NCBI GenBank assembly: GCA_030062745.1
Contig: CP099854.1
Coordinates: forward strand, 14,978,876-15,042,875
From: Capitulum mitella
Taxonomy: Eukaryota; Arthropoda; Thecostraca; Pollicipedomorpha; Pollicipedidae
Direction: 5' to 3'
Length of the DNA stretch: 64,000 nt
Below the pieces are notes generated by a model. The model saw nothing but the letters and a program-made list of their open reading frames with translations, was not told the origin of the DNA and did not search any database. Position 1 is the stretch's first letter; each line of letters begins with the position of its first letter. Shown piece after piece: positions 35,235-48,100 of the stretch. The position numbers and the translations under genes were made by a program.

Positions 35235-38200
35235 TCCCCCGGGGTTGAACATTTTGTCTTTTGTTTTGGTGTAAACTACCGCCAAAAACGCGTTCCGAAA
35301 CGCAGTTTTATAACCATGCCTAAAAATCATAATCTGCCACATCCCTGCAACTTGAGCTGACCTCCATATTGCGATGAAGAGAGCAAAAGCCTGTCATCTG
35401 TTCTGGAGCTTGCTGACAGAAGCAATGGCATCAAAGAAAGCGAAATAAATTAGCTTCATGATTCACAATGATCATCACCCTCAATGACGATGTCAAAAAA
35501 AGAAGATGTAGGAAGCTGCATTATCCACACCTGAACTGACTGTTGCACTGGGCTTCAGTTCTAGCTTCTTACGTAAAAAAGCAAAATCCAGTTAACAATG
35601 TCTCACCAAACCTGTCTTCACACGGAGGACCACAGAGTTAGATCGCTGTAGGCGATAGCCGGCAGCCACCCTGCCGCAATATGGGCATTGGGCTCCCAAT
35701 GCTCACGATACTTCCGGAATCACCTTACTTCAGATGTCAGACATGCCAAAGAATCAAGAACTTACGCTGAAAATTGCATCCCAACGCAATCATTTTAACT
35801 CAGTGTTTCCACCCATCCTTCTTCATGGTTTACGCACCTCAGCTGATGCACGTGCGGCATACACGAACAGCTCAGCTCGACATAAGCTTCTTGAGGCTGA
35901 GATATTTAACAGTTATTGGGTGCACGCTTTCGCGCTGGGCCATTTTATGCTTTCGCAAAGCATAAAATGACCGAGCTTTGGTCTTTGTGAAAATCGGAAT
36001 TCAATAAATGTATGCCGTAAACCTTTCAAATTTAATTTGATGTGGGAGCGTAGGGTGAAATTCTGGAGTTGTTCAAAAGAAATGTCTCAAAATTGCCTTT
36101 TAAAGTCAGAGCATAAGCAGACGCATGCCACAGATTCCACCAAAAGAAACAGATATAAGAACCGCATAAAAACTAACAGAAACGCATTCAGTGATAAATT
36201 CGGGCATTTTTCGTAATGATTCAGTTACAGTACTGACTACAACTTTGCGTAAAAATGATGCGCTGTATCATTCGTTTTTCAGGCATCTGGTCTCGAGGTA
36301 ACGGTCTCGTCAAATACGAAAATCGCGTCAGCTCACTGGGCGGCGATGTGTGGAAATTCCACAGGTTTAGAATATGCCGATCTGGTACTGCATGAGGTCA
36401 GTTTCATGCGTACGTTCAAAGGGAACAAAAAAGACTGCTTAAAACACCATGAGAAGAGGTGCTCAACTGCCTTTGTTGCATGAAACTCGACCAAAATGAA
36501 TGAAATCAAAAATAATTATTGTTAAACCATATTACTTAATAAAAACACTTCGGGCACTCAGGGGCACCTACTGATCTGTCGATAGGTAGTCAGTTGGTGT
36601 TTTTAGTAAACGGGTTGACACAGGATAAGTAGAAGAACCGTTTCGTTGCCCTTCCTTTTTCTTTTTGGTTGGGCGCATGAGCGTATTGTGGTACGCTGGA
36701 GCTCCATTTCAGACGTGATTTACGGGTTTGGCGCGGATCATGATGGTCACAGAAATATTCCATCCAGCTATCAGCACTTGTGTCGTGGTTTGCTTTCACT
36801 TTAAGCCGTATCATATCCGGCCGAACGGTTTCAGAATGGGGTTAGGTGCAAAAATCATTCTTTAGTTGGCTCATTTTAGGACTAATGTTTATTTTTCCAT
36901 ATAACAGGGGAGGGGGTCAGCTGCTGAGCTGCACCTCCAGCCTCCCTTCCCGCTTCCGCCGTCCCTGATCCGTGTAGGAAACAAAGCTACAGGTGGACCG
37001 TATGTCAGTCACGTAAGGGACGGGAGGAGAGGATCCTGGTTTGTGGTCCAGGGGCCGTATCCCTGTCTGTCGTCCTGCAGAGCCGCCTCGTCCCGGAACC
37101 TCAAGCCGCCGGCCTCAGCCGCCACATGCTCCCGGCTGAAACTGAAATCCCGGCGTGATTTCAGTTTGCGTTTAGGCTTCGGCTTGTGAGCGTGACTTTT
37201 TGATTGCTTTTGTTTTACCTGCTCGACCCAGCTCTTGCTAACTCGGAGTTTTCGTGTTCATTTTAACCATGTAGCTGACTCGAATCAGATACTTGCATAT
37301 GCTCCGGAACGATTCCTAAAATACAATGACAGACTGATTGCCTGAAGGGACTTGGGACGTTTCTGAATAGGGGCATTGGAAAAGTGATGGGATCCCGATG
37401 CAGACTCAAGCGTTGCGATTTGAGGTGAATATATTCAAATAATTCTAACTTTGTCGTCACATGCGTACGGCACGGCGCAGAAAAGTGAGAGAATGCACTC
37501 TTGCTCCATTCATTTTCGATACGTATCAGACGTCAGACATCAGGGTCCTATGAGGCTGCGAGTGACGTACCTGACTGACTATAGGAATTACGTTTTGGTC
37601 CTGAAGTGCCTTCGACATCAAAACTAACGTTTCGTTGTACTTCTATGATCCGCCTATATAATAATGACGTTTTAACAATAAAGCACGATAATTGGGAACA
37701 ATAAGGCAACTCGGTGCATGACCAAGCCAGTTCTCAGACATACAATAGCTGAGGAATCAACACGATTTACGCCGGCTAATTGAAAATTATCCGTTCCCGC
37801 GTCCACTGGTCAGCTGATGGACACGTGTTTGACCTTGGCGTCGAATGTGGTCAAGGCAGCTCAAACGTTGAGCGCGGTGGCCTAAACTTCTGGTCACTCA
37901 TTATAGCTGTCCGAGACTCATTAGTCCACGCAGTCCTCGCCTGGGGGTCACCAGACAGAACCAAGTTCCGTCTTTTCTCAGGCTCTGGAAGACGTCTGTC
38001 GAGCGGTTGCAGTGTGCATTTCCGTTGCGTGATTAAGTGAGGCCTAATTGACCGTCCTGCTTTTTACTATGGATGGAACGTCCCAAATGCCTCAGCGTTT
38101 CGTTATCGATTGAGGCTTCGTCGCAGGTCGTCATGATTTGGCGCCAGGGCGGCTGTTCCTAGACCTCTTCATGCGCAGACACATACATGTGTTTGTTTCG

Positions 38201-41200
38201 AAATTAATTGCAGCAAATCACAGGGCCGCTCTAATTCTTCCAGGGGCTGCCAACCTGCGTCGATGCTGCATTCCTCGCTGCTTATTATCTTATTGCTATA
38301 CTGCCTTTCGACAAATGCTGGCAAACGAACGAGTTCCACAGCGATGGGTCCAGGCGAATCATCCGAAGATTTCTGATGCAAATTAGCTCAGTAGCGAATA
38401 TTGTCCTGTGCCCCGGTCGTTTTTCGACGTGTCTCGCCGGGAAGCGGGCGTGTCAGGAGCTTGGAACCTGGGATCTCGTGGACCGCAAAGAGTAGTGAGA
38501 GCTTAAACACGTACGACCAAAGAGCTGCTAAAAAAACTGGCACGTGTTAGCGCTAAACCGACTAATCTGTGAGCTCTCATCGCTGTGTAACCAAAGAATA
38601 GCTGACGGTTGGGCGTCGTCCACGCACACAGGACTGCTCGGTTTGATGGTCATAGGTTGTTTCCGGATCTGTCGTTTGGCTGGATGTTGCAGAAAAGAAT
38701 TTAGAACAGAGGAATTAAACGTCACAGGGGGATGTTTATAACTGTACAGGCACAGAGACCATCAAGACCATTTTGTAGCATTGAACTTGCTGTGTGTGCA
38801 CACCTGTTCTTTTATACGATAGTAATCCCGAGACGTATGTAGGAATGCCGCTGCGATGTTTTCATTATAGGCTTCAGACAAATTTATGCCTCAGAACATA
38901 ATTTATATGCCTACGTCAAATACCAAAACCAAATATCCAGTCCGGGGACAGCCGGAAGTCAGCCAGCCCGGCCATCCGGTGGTGTTCAATGTTCTGCTGG
39001 TTGGTTATTGCAGGTCTGGAGAGGGGTTAGTCCGGCACCACAGCACCGGGTCTGTAATCAGCGTCTGCTCGGCCGGACGTGTCGCTCCAGGCGTTTCCGG
39101 TCAGGCCGGGAGCGGTTCCTCTGCGGGGCGCCTGCAACGGAAATGACGTTCTCGGCCGAGGCTCTGCGGCTGTGACAGAGGCCGGTGATCTTTGGCTGTG
39201 ATAGTGGCCGGAATTCTGTGGCTGTTATATAGACTGGGGCTCTGCAGCTGTGTTAGAGGTCGGTCTCTGCCTTCCGGTCCGGTTCAGCTACGTCAGCAGT
39301 TCAGCCCTACGGCGCTCCCCGACGCTGGTATTGATTCGACTGCGGCCGCGATGTTCTGGCAGTTCGTACCCCGCACACGATGAACCACAGCCATGGCAAC
39401 GCACGCCACAACGTCGCTCCTCGTGTGCGTGTTTGCCGCCCCACCTGGACAAGGGCACTGGAAGGCGAGTCTGAACGCAGTAACGGTTGCCATGGCAACG
39501 GAACTGGAAGGGTCCGACGGCGGAAGCTGTCGCCGTGTGTGACGGGAATGTTGATTAGTGATGGACGAAAATGAACGCTGACATGGTCCCAGATTACGTT
39601 CAGATGACGATCGTGTCAGGTGATAATGATTTGCAAAGGAGTAAATCGAGATGGTGAAATTTATCTATAATTCATATTCTGCCCAACACTTCCGTCTTCC
39701 AGATACATCCAAGCGCAGATTTATTTCCCTCAAAACGACAACCGTCGTGCGAGGTAATAGCATGCGACCGCTTCGGCGCCGTGTTTCGGTTCATTGCCGA
39801 ACATCCTGTCAGGAGCTCGATCCTGCCGGATTCTTAACGTTCAATACTGAGCTAGCCGGCGACCTGGTTGGGAAGATAGCAGCACCAACGGCTCGTAACT
39901 CGTTTTGGCAAACTGCCAGCCTTCAGTCTGCTTTTTCTGCGTCGTTGCGTGCTGAAGAAATGAACACAGGCTCTGACTGGTCGCCAGCGCCTCGGCTGGC
40001 TGACGATGAAACACAAAAGTACACCCAAAAGGGCGACGTATCCGGTGCAATTCGGAATCTGCAGGCGACCGTGGTTTGCCTTCTCGACGGTTTCTACCAG
40101 AATGTATGAAATAGGATGAACTGTGCGGCATAACTCGGAGAATCAGCTCCTCAGACATAGATGTCCTCCCAAAGTGCGCCGGCTGCGTGGTTTGCCAGAG
40201 CTCACGGATGAGCGCGATATTCTTTGCCAGTTTGTTGCCGTACGCCACAGTTCATCTCATCACCACAGAAACATCTCAGGGCCTGGAAACTTCACAGGAC
40301 TGGAGTCCTTCCAGCTGTACCCTCATCCCCTAGAACCGTTACTGCTCAAAAAATAGATAACCTTGTTGGAAAAGGACATTCACTTCCCAGCCGCTTTGCA
40401 GTGCTAACGTTTCGATAAACACCAACCAGCTGTCGTTCTTTTTTTGTTGTTTTGCCGTAAAAGGTTCAACCTCAGTTTTTAGTTTGCCAGCTTTTGGCAG
40501 ACACGTCGAGCCATATTGACAGTCCGAGAACAGGTCGGAAATAATGAAGGCAGTATTTGCGACCTTCTTTGCCCCAGTGCCATCGTTACCATTTGATGCC
40601 TGTGAATAGCCGCCCAAGAAACGATGACGACGGATAGTTGTTTTCAGTTTACGTGCTCCGTGTTTTCGTCAGTCACTGTACAACAATATTCGTTAAGGCC
40701 TTTGCATGGCTTTCGTTGGCAAGAGAAGCATTTCTCTTGCATAAAGGTATTCGGTGCTATGGACCTATCATAACTCATTGAATGTTTCTATCTTCACGTA
40801 CCAACAAGGTTCGTTGGAAATGTTCTAATGCAATGTGTAAAGTACACATGCGCCATGTGGCAGAATAGGAAGAAATTGGGTCGGAAATCGGAAATTGGAT
40901 ATTGGAAATCGGAAGAAAAAAGAAGTGTTCTCGGAGGAAATTTTATTTCCACTACGTCTAACATATTTTTGGTTGTCTCGTCAAAACGCTTTTTTACCAC
41001 GTTTCCATAATAAAAGGACGGCTTATGTCATATGCATACGTGTTATGCCATGCGGGTTATGTCACACATAAAGTCTTGAAGATCTGACATTTGCACGTTT
41101 TAAAATATCATTTACTCTGCATGTGCTTTCCATCTGTAGTGTATTATTCTTTTACATTGCGCATCATAATGATTCTTTTTCTGTTAACTACGACTCTTAG

Positions 41201-41470
41201 GTGGTATGCGCGATATATACTTGCCTGTTTGTGTTACAGCTGTTGTGTTTTTATTGAATATGACATACAATTATGTTTTAGCACCTTCAGGTAAGCTTGT
41301 ACATTACATATGCCATGTCACGATTACTTGATTACTTCACAGTAACTTTGGACCGCGTAATTTGATAAGGGATGTTAGTGATCCGAGCCCATGCTAAGCA
41401 CAACTTGTCGCATAGACTCCGACTTCAACACCTGGTCGCGCATTTCCAGAGAACGGCTGGCTTGCTGGCG
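35235..41470. other. long region without a recognisable gene
   Basis: Several short frames (for example 39651-40109 plus, 39841-40248 minus, 40339-40617 minus) without known motifs. A C/G-rich stretch at 36905-36975 and a GGGGACAGCCGGAAGTCAGC word at 38944 echo repeats seen elsewhere. Confidence 0.35.
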
Positions 41471-41479
41471 GAAGTTGAA

Positions 41480-41845
41480 TCTCACGTGGTTAAACGTGCC
41501 GCAGGGGTGACGCACGACGGTCTGGTTGTCAGCTTGACCGTGTGTTGGCCACTTGCCAACTGATTCGCGGACCATGGCATTTGTTATGGGTTATGATTTT
41601 TCCGCGTAACTCCTGTCATAAAACGCACGCAAAAAAGAATTAAAGCTGATCTGGTTAAACGTGCCGCCAAAAGTGCGACACCATATCGCGACTATACCGT
41701 ATCCGGCCGTGTGGTAGTCAGCCTGACCCTATGTTTGCTAGTTGCCAGCTGACTCGCGGACCATGAAGTTTGTAACGCGTTATGACATCTCTGTATAATC
41801 TCTTGTCGTAAAACGCACGCGAAAAATGGAATACTGTGATCCTGT
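41480..41845. repeat. two-copy tandem duplication, period about 165-190 bases
   Basis: Copy pairs: GGTTAAACGTGCCGC at 41488 and 41653; GTCAGCTTGACC and GTCAGCCTGACC at about 41529 and 41717; CGCGGACCATG at about 41565 and 41755; GTAAAACGCACGCGAAAA, with TAAAACGCACGCAAAA in the first copy. The second copy has an insertion of about 22 bases. Confidence 0.8.
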
Positions 41846-41849
41846 TACG

Positions 41850-43038
41850 ACTGCGAGACAGGTCGTCTGATCCTGCGACCTTGGCCTGACCCTGCGACAT
41901 TTATTGCAGCATCTGCGGAACGGCTAATGTGACCGTGCTGTTGTTGCAGGCTCTGCTGTGTAGGATTATGGCCGACTGGTGGGGCCCACCATGACCTGAG
42001 GCGGCGCGGCCCCAATGATGCCCCTGCATCAGATCAGCGTCACCCCTGTCGACCGAGCCAAGCATCTCGAGGAGAAAGGGATGCGGCATGACGCTAAGGT
42101 TAGTCGCGGACAGCCAGCTGATGGCCTCAACCAACTGCTACCGGATTACTGACGATGTATTCAACCGCAGTGGTAATGATCGACGCAACATGAACAGCCT
42201 CGTGTATTGTCCGTTTTCTTGGCATTGTTTTTCTGCCTTGCTAGTGTCTGATTGGGCTGCTCCTGTGGACTTCGGCAGAGGTAACGTTAGTCCGCCTTGT
42301 GACCTGATAAATGCGTTATGAAAGCGTAAACCTCTTCAGCTGCACCCTTCTGGCAAGTCCTTTCTTTGCAAAATAGAAAAACCACCACAAGGAACAGCTC
42401 TACTACTCGCTTCATAACGTTCCCCGGTGCCACATACTGCACCGCCCTGGAATAATGGATTATTGTATGTAATAATGATTTGCCAGATAACTGATGGCCG
42501 CCTTTCGTTTTACCAGCCACATGCCATTTATTTCAGATATCAGATCTTTCTTCTTTCTTTCTTTCATCTAATAGATAATCACTGTAGGAAATTGGACTTT
42601 ATTGTCCAGTTCTTGTACGTTTGTACACATTTTTGTACTGAGTTGCTCCGATTTTCACAGCATATTTAATATAAGAAAAAGTTCAGCGCAGGTTTTGCGA
42701 GGTGTTGGGCTCTGGCTAGTTACACGCATACAGAGCGCCGGCTATTTCCCGAACTGCGCGACGTGTTCTGGTGATGATGTCCTACCGAGACCTCGCCCCC
42801 TGCGTGCAGAACATTTTTACTGGCGATGTCGACGAGGAGGGCCTACTGGGCTCCCTCGCTGTCAGAAAACAGTGATCAGGCAGACAGGGGCGTCGTTCTG
42901 TGTACATGATTGGTGGGCTGAACCGAGGGTCCGACGACCTTACGTCCCCAAACGCGATTTTCTCAACGGATTTAGCCCACGTTGTGTTCACTGTTGGCAG
43001 TTTGTGTTTATCTTTAATTATCCCTCATTATGAAAAAT

Positions 43039-43040
<2 letters not shown>
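41850..43040. other. no recognisable gene
   Basis: Mixed sequence with short frames only. Confidence 0.35.
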
Positions 43041-43042
<2 letters not shown>

Positions 43043-43089
<47 letters not shown>

Positions 43090-43109
43090 TGCTCTGCATT
43101 GCCCTCGTG

Positions 43110-43164
<55 letters not shown>

Positions 43165-43169
43165 AATGT

Positions 43170-43248
<79 letters not shown>
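43043..43248. repeat. compound TA / CA microsatellite
   Basis: Three TA tracts (43047-43088, 43111-43161, 43194-43248) with a CA tract at 43170-43193 and two short unique spacers. Confidence 0.95.
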
Positions 43249-43249
<1 letters not shown>

Positions 43250-43250
<1 letters not shown>

Positions 43251-45005
43251 CAATAGGCTATTTTGGGCTTTTTCCATATTTTCTGCCTAGTTGTCACCCA
43301 TTATTGTCATTATCTGCGTCATTATTGCCTGTTTCCTTTGTTAAAGCAGGTGGAAAATATTCGGAAGAAGTCATCGCTTAAGATGCACATTGGATGGGCT
43401 ATACCCCTCTCCCCAAGGAACATTGATCAGCACTCTTAGCAGGTCTCCAGGCAGAGTGGTTGTCAGATCGGTAGCAAATAGTCAAGGGAATCAAATACTT
43501 TTTTTCGAACCGATGGAACATAATCTTATGTGTTGTCAAAGTGGGCTTCAAGACTACAAAGGCGAGCTCTGCATCGCTCTCATGTTTGAAACGCTCATGA
43601 TACCTTAAAGGAACAAGAAAAGGTCATTGATCTTAGGTAGCCTTCGAAAAGTGGCCAAAATCCACGAACATTTTAAAGACACCTTTGGCCCGGTTGAGTA
43701 CAGGTTTTGACTTCATGTTAAATAGGTAATGGTTGAGTTTGTAGGAAAAAAATGCGAAATCTCAAAATATGCCTTTGGAAATGACCTCATATGCCCGTGA
43801 GCTGACATGACCCAAGACGATAATGAGTTTCAAGACATTCGGAATGGTATAGAACTCAGTCGCTGGAAGCACCGTGCAGTTGTTCGAGGGCCGTTCCAGA
43901 GCCACAGAGAGAAATGGCGTGGTGTGCCGAACCAGCCATTCTCGTGGGGCTAGGTTTACGACTAGAAACCATGTGATTACTTGGAGATTGCGTGGGCATT
44001 TTTGCATTATTTTTTGTTATATCTGCGAGCACTCTCTTGCATTTTTGCAACAGGTGCACTACGGTACATCAACGGTTTGAACGCTTTTCCTTTACTGACG
44101 TTTAAATCAAGTCATTCTTCACAGTCAGGGTAGCTGAATTCGTTATCAGATAACCTAAAACCGGTATGAGAAGCTTTTCTCAATGGCGTTACTTGGAAAA
44201 AAAGGATATTTCCACTCTTAATTTTAGTCCGAAGGTCAGAGTGTCATGAATGGCCAAGATAAAACTGCACGCATTAATTGTGCGCCCGGAGTCAGAGACT
44301 GGTTTCCGGGACGACTGCTGACAATGTCTAAGGTACACGTTTGGTTGGCCGACGATTGCTGGCCATCGTTTATGAATCCGGTCCGGTGTTAGCGGCGCGT
44401 TCGGCGCTGTTGGTGAAGATGCCGGCTGTCACCGTGCCGAGAGCCCGGACGGCTCGGCGTCAGGCAGCCGGAACAGGAGACTGTCTGTGATCGGCCACGA
44501 GCCCTGCATTACAGTGCCATCTCGCACTGCGGCGTCGAAAAATGTGCGTCATCCATTGCTCCGATGACCGGACGAGAAAACTCCGTGACAAGAGCCAAAT
44601 AGGGATAATGTGCCGCTTTTGTGTAGTCTGGTCTTATCATTCCCCATATCGCATGGTGACTTTTCATTAGTAAATTCGGAATTTGCCAACTCGTTCCAGC
44701 TGTTTATAGCTATGTGGTCTCAAACCAGTTGGATGAGTGGTAGATCTAGTCTGGGCTCAGCACCCATGTGATCTGTTTACGGCAGTGTCATTAAACGATT
44801 CGGACAAGTACAGTCCGCGGGTTTGTAAAAAGCCGAGCATCCCGAATGCGCAGCGGCTGGAAACCAAGCCAGCCCAGGAATTTGTTTTTGCCTCCGGGAA
44901 ATATGATGGCGATTAGCGGGCCCAGGACCCGTTACTTTTGTCACCGTGGTACGTGCTACAGACAAGTATCGTGCGTTTGTTTCAGTGGGCGTGGCTCCTT
45001 TTCAG
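43250..45005. other. region upstream of the first recognised MARCH exon
   Basis: No firm exon. A CpG-rich stretch at 44385-44540 has a Ser/Arg-rich frame containing SPDGSASGSRNRR, loosely like the Ser-rich N-terminus of MARCH1. Its edges lack good splice signals, so it is not called. Confidence 0.35.
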
Positions 45006-45100
45006 GAAATGTTTCACGTCACGTCACCGACACCCCCGGCGGCGGCCGAAAGATGCAGCTCCAGGGCGTCCACCTTGTCCTACAGCAGGGACTTCTGCAG
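45006..45100 (+). CDS. MARCHF8: MARCH exon a: Ser/Arg-rich linker and first RING-CH cysteine
   Basis: The acceptor CTCCTTTTCAG ends at 45005 and the donor GTACTG starts at 45101. It encodes [19 protein letters not shown] followed by [12 protein letters not shown], and ends with the first two bases of an arginine codon completed by the next exon. A Ser/Arg-rich segment before a DFCRICHC-type entry is normal in this family. The ATG at 45009 is in frame, and the frame stays open upstream to 44907, so the exon could also be a first exon translated from that ATG. Found by splice phase and motif; moderately to highly secure. Confidence 0.8.
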
Positions 45101-48100
45101 GTACTGAAACCGCGAGTAGGACCAGATCCAGAAACCTCCGGGGGACTGGTCATTTGGGGACTTTCCAGATTCAGAGACTGATTAAGACCCGGGTAGCGCC
45201 TTCCCCTTCCTTCTTTCATTTCGTTACGTACCTTTCTCACTCAAATTTATTTTTCGCAAGAAGGTCGATAGCCTTTGACCTCTCGCTCTGGATCCACCAC
45301 TGACCCCGGGTATGTGGTCTTCCACCACTGACCCGAGTGTCCGGTCCTCCACCACTGACCCGAGTGTCCGGTCTTCCACCACGGACTCCGAGTGTCCGGT
45401 CTTCCACCACGGACTCTGCGTGCCTGTCCTCCCGCCGGGCCTCAGGCCGGATGTAACGCAGACGGCGGAGCCGGTGGACATGCCTTGCCTTGGCCTTCCC
45501 TTGGTTTCGTCACTGGTGCTTCCCTTATCTCGGACGCCGCGAAAACAAAGCCAATATCTCTGGTACGATGTGGTCTGTTTGAGCCGTTTTTATCGATGAC
45601 TGATGTAAAAGTGTTCACCGCCTATTCGCGATCTTCCCTTTAAAATTTCCAAGAAAGTAGCGAGCCACCAGAAGTCGATTAATAAAGCACGGCGTTTAAA
45701 CTGGTTGTACCTGCAATGTGGAAATCTTCCCAGCATGTTCGGTTTCCAGGGTCTGATCAGTCTGATGCATTTCACACCGTGGCGTTTATGCAGATCTTCA
45801 TGCGCTTTAGACTTGTTTGTGACTTCTTTATGTGCATGCTAAAACTTCCATCGTTGCGTTTGGTATAGTGATTTTTTCTCACGCCTTTTTGTTCCCATTT
45901 GTCTCTGAGAGAATTCAGCCGTTTTATTGCCTGACCCTTGTACGGAAGAGATGGCAGAAAGAAGCTGGTTTCCCTCGTGTTTCTAACGGTCTGCCTCGAA
46001 AGTCTAGCGTCAAAATTTGTTCACAATATTGCGTTACTTCCCGGCTCAGTTCATTTTCTTCTGTTTATTTACTGCACATCGTAAGGCTCATCCATCTACA
46101 TAACGGCTAAACCTAGCCTTGAGGCAATAAGGTACAAGAAGAGAGGTATAGACATACTCTGTCGCATCCACACACATAGTCACATATATTTGAAGAATAT
46201 ATAGAATGATTTGTCCGGGTGGGTCATGACGAAACTAAAAGAAAGTTTGATGCCGCCTGGTTCAGAAGGGGCCGGTTCTTAGCAGTACACTTGAAATACG
46301 CCGTACTGGAAGACTTCTCGCCACGGGCGGCAACGTGTCGAATGACAGCACGGCTGAATACAAAGCACTGCGGATGGCAGGAGTGCATTAATCGTATGCC
46401 TTTCTGGTCGTCCGTTGGTGAAAGTTGTGCCTACTCCCGATTGTCATGTCTGGTAGATAAAGTTTCAGGCTGAGAGGCTGCCAGAACCCTTTCCAGCAAA
46501 GCCAGAAAGTGGTACATATGCATGCTGTCAGCACTTGGCCATGCCATCTGGCACAGTATGTCACTGACGCGTTGAAACTTCCTACGCCCGAGATCACGCG
46601 CGCGGAGACGTTCAGGATCCAGGTTTGCATCCGGCGTGTTTGGCCTGACCTGCTGGCGCCATATACACTAATACAGTACCTTACGATACACACGACAAAC
46701 CCTTGCATGGCGCTCGGAAGCCTGTAAAATACCGGGAGCCTGTGTAATACCGGGAGACTGTGTAATACCGGGAGACTGTGCATACATTGGCTGAGTCCAG
46801 TCAGAAGGCTATGGTACAACGGCTGACGACATTGTCGGTATGAGCGGCAAAGATCATATGTCGGTCAAACGTAACGACGAGGTTTTTCATTGTGAGCGAT
46901 TTCGTAACCGTAGAGCCCGTAACCGTGACAGTGACAGCCCGGGGACTGAGGAAGTTTTAACACGTGCCGAGCGCAAAAAGCTGTTTTCTGTACGTTAATT
47001 TTCATACAGTTCTTCTCAAGCCAATGCGACAGGTGAGCGAATTTTTTTCCAACGTAATAGGAGGGTTATCAGTCACCCGATTTCCCTCAGAGCAGTTTCT
47101 GCGTGTCATCGGCGTACTGCATTATTGTGTATACTGTACTGTACCGTGTCTACGCCATTGGTTTTTTTATGGTGTAGGGTACTTTACGTTGTCTGCACCA
47201 CTAGTGTACAGTGGCAAGTTGCTGGCAAATACCTTGTACAGTAAAGGCCTCAGGGCCGACCTGCTGTACGTGTCTATTGCATTGAACATCAGACGTGGCT
47301 CGAAATAGACATCAGAGGGCACAGACACTGACTTTGGAAGCGGTTTTAAAAGTAACTTTTGAACAAACATGTGTCAATGCCATACAACGCAAGATTCTTT
47401 AGAATACATTCTTCGTGACGTATTGCGTAAACAATGATCATGAGAAGAGCCGTGTCGGTGGAATGACAGAGGTGGAAGCCATTTTGGGTTGAGGAGAACA
47501 AGTGAAGAGAGAAGAAATATGCGAACAGCTGTTCGTACACCGCTTTTTATGTGGTCGTGGCTATGGTGGGAAGGATAAAGTCGGTATGATGATGGCTCAT
47601 TGGATTTGGAGGATTTGTGGATTGGGTGTATTAGGGTGAGTTTTCAGGACTGTGTGTGTGGCAAGACTGGTGTTACCAAGACACTGACGATGAATGTTGC
47701 AAGACTGGTGTTACCCATGTGGACGACGATGTCACATATAAAACAGACGCACAGTTTGACAAAATGCACACAGAAGCTATTAGCACCACACAATGTAGTG
47801 TCGCGCATTCGCATTATGGCAAGTATTAGGTCAAGGACTGAGACAGGGGCTCACAGTCCGTCTGTTTGGCATTCTCTCTGGGCAGCACCGCTCCCGTGCC
47901 GGCAGCCCTGCTGGGATTGACTCTTGGTCGCACGGCGGCTCACAAAATTCAGTTGACCGTTATGGCTCTTTAAGCCTAGATCATGGCAGGGACTCCGCCC
48001 TCGCGCTTGGCAGCAGCTGAGACCGATATCAGAGCTGCGGTCAGACTTCTCTCGCTCGATCGCTGGCGGTGCAGTCCACCGGCGAGTCGTGCTCCGTCGG

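Noticed and set aside
35041-35360. Gly/Gln/Ala repeat proteins in two plus-strand frames
   Set aside because: Product of the 21-23-base minisatellite.
44385-44575. Possible MARCH N-terminal exon (frame with SPDGSASGSRNRR)
   Set aside because: No good acceptor or donor at a fitting phase; likeness to the Ser-rich MARCH1 N-terminus is only compositional.
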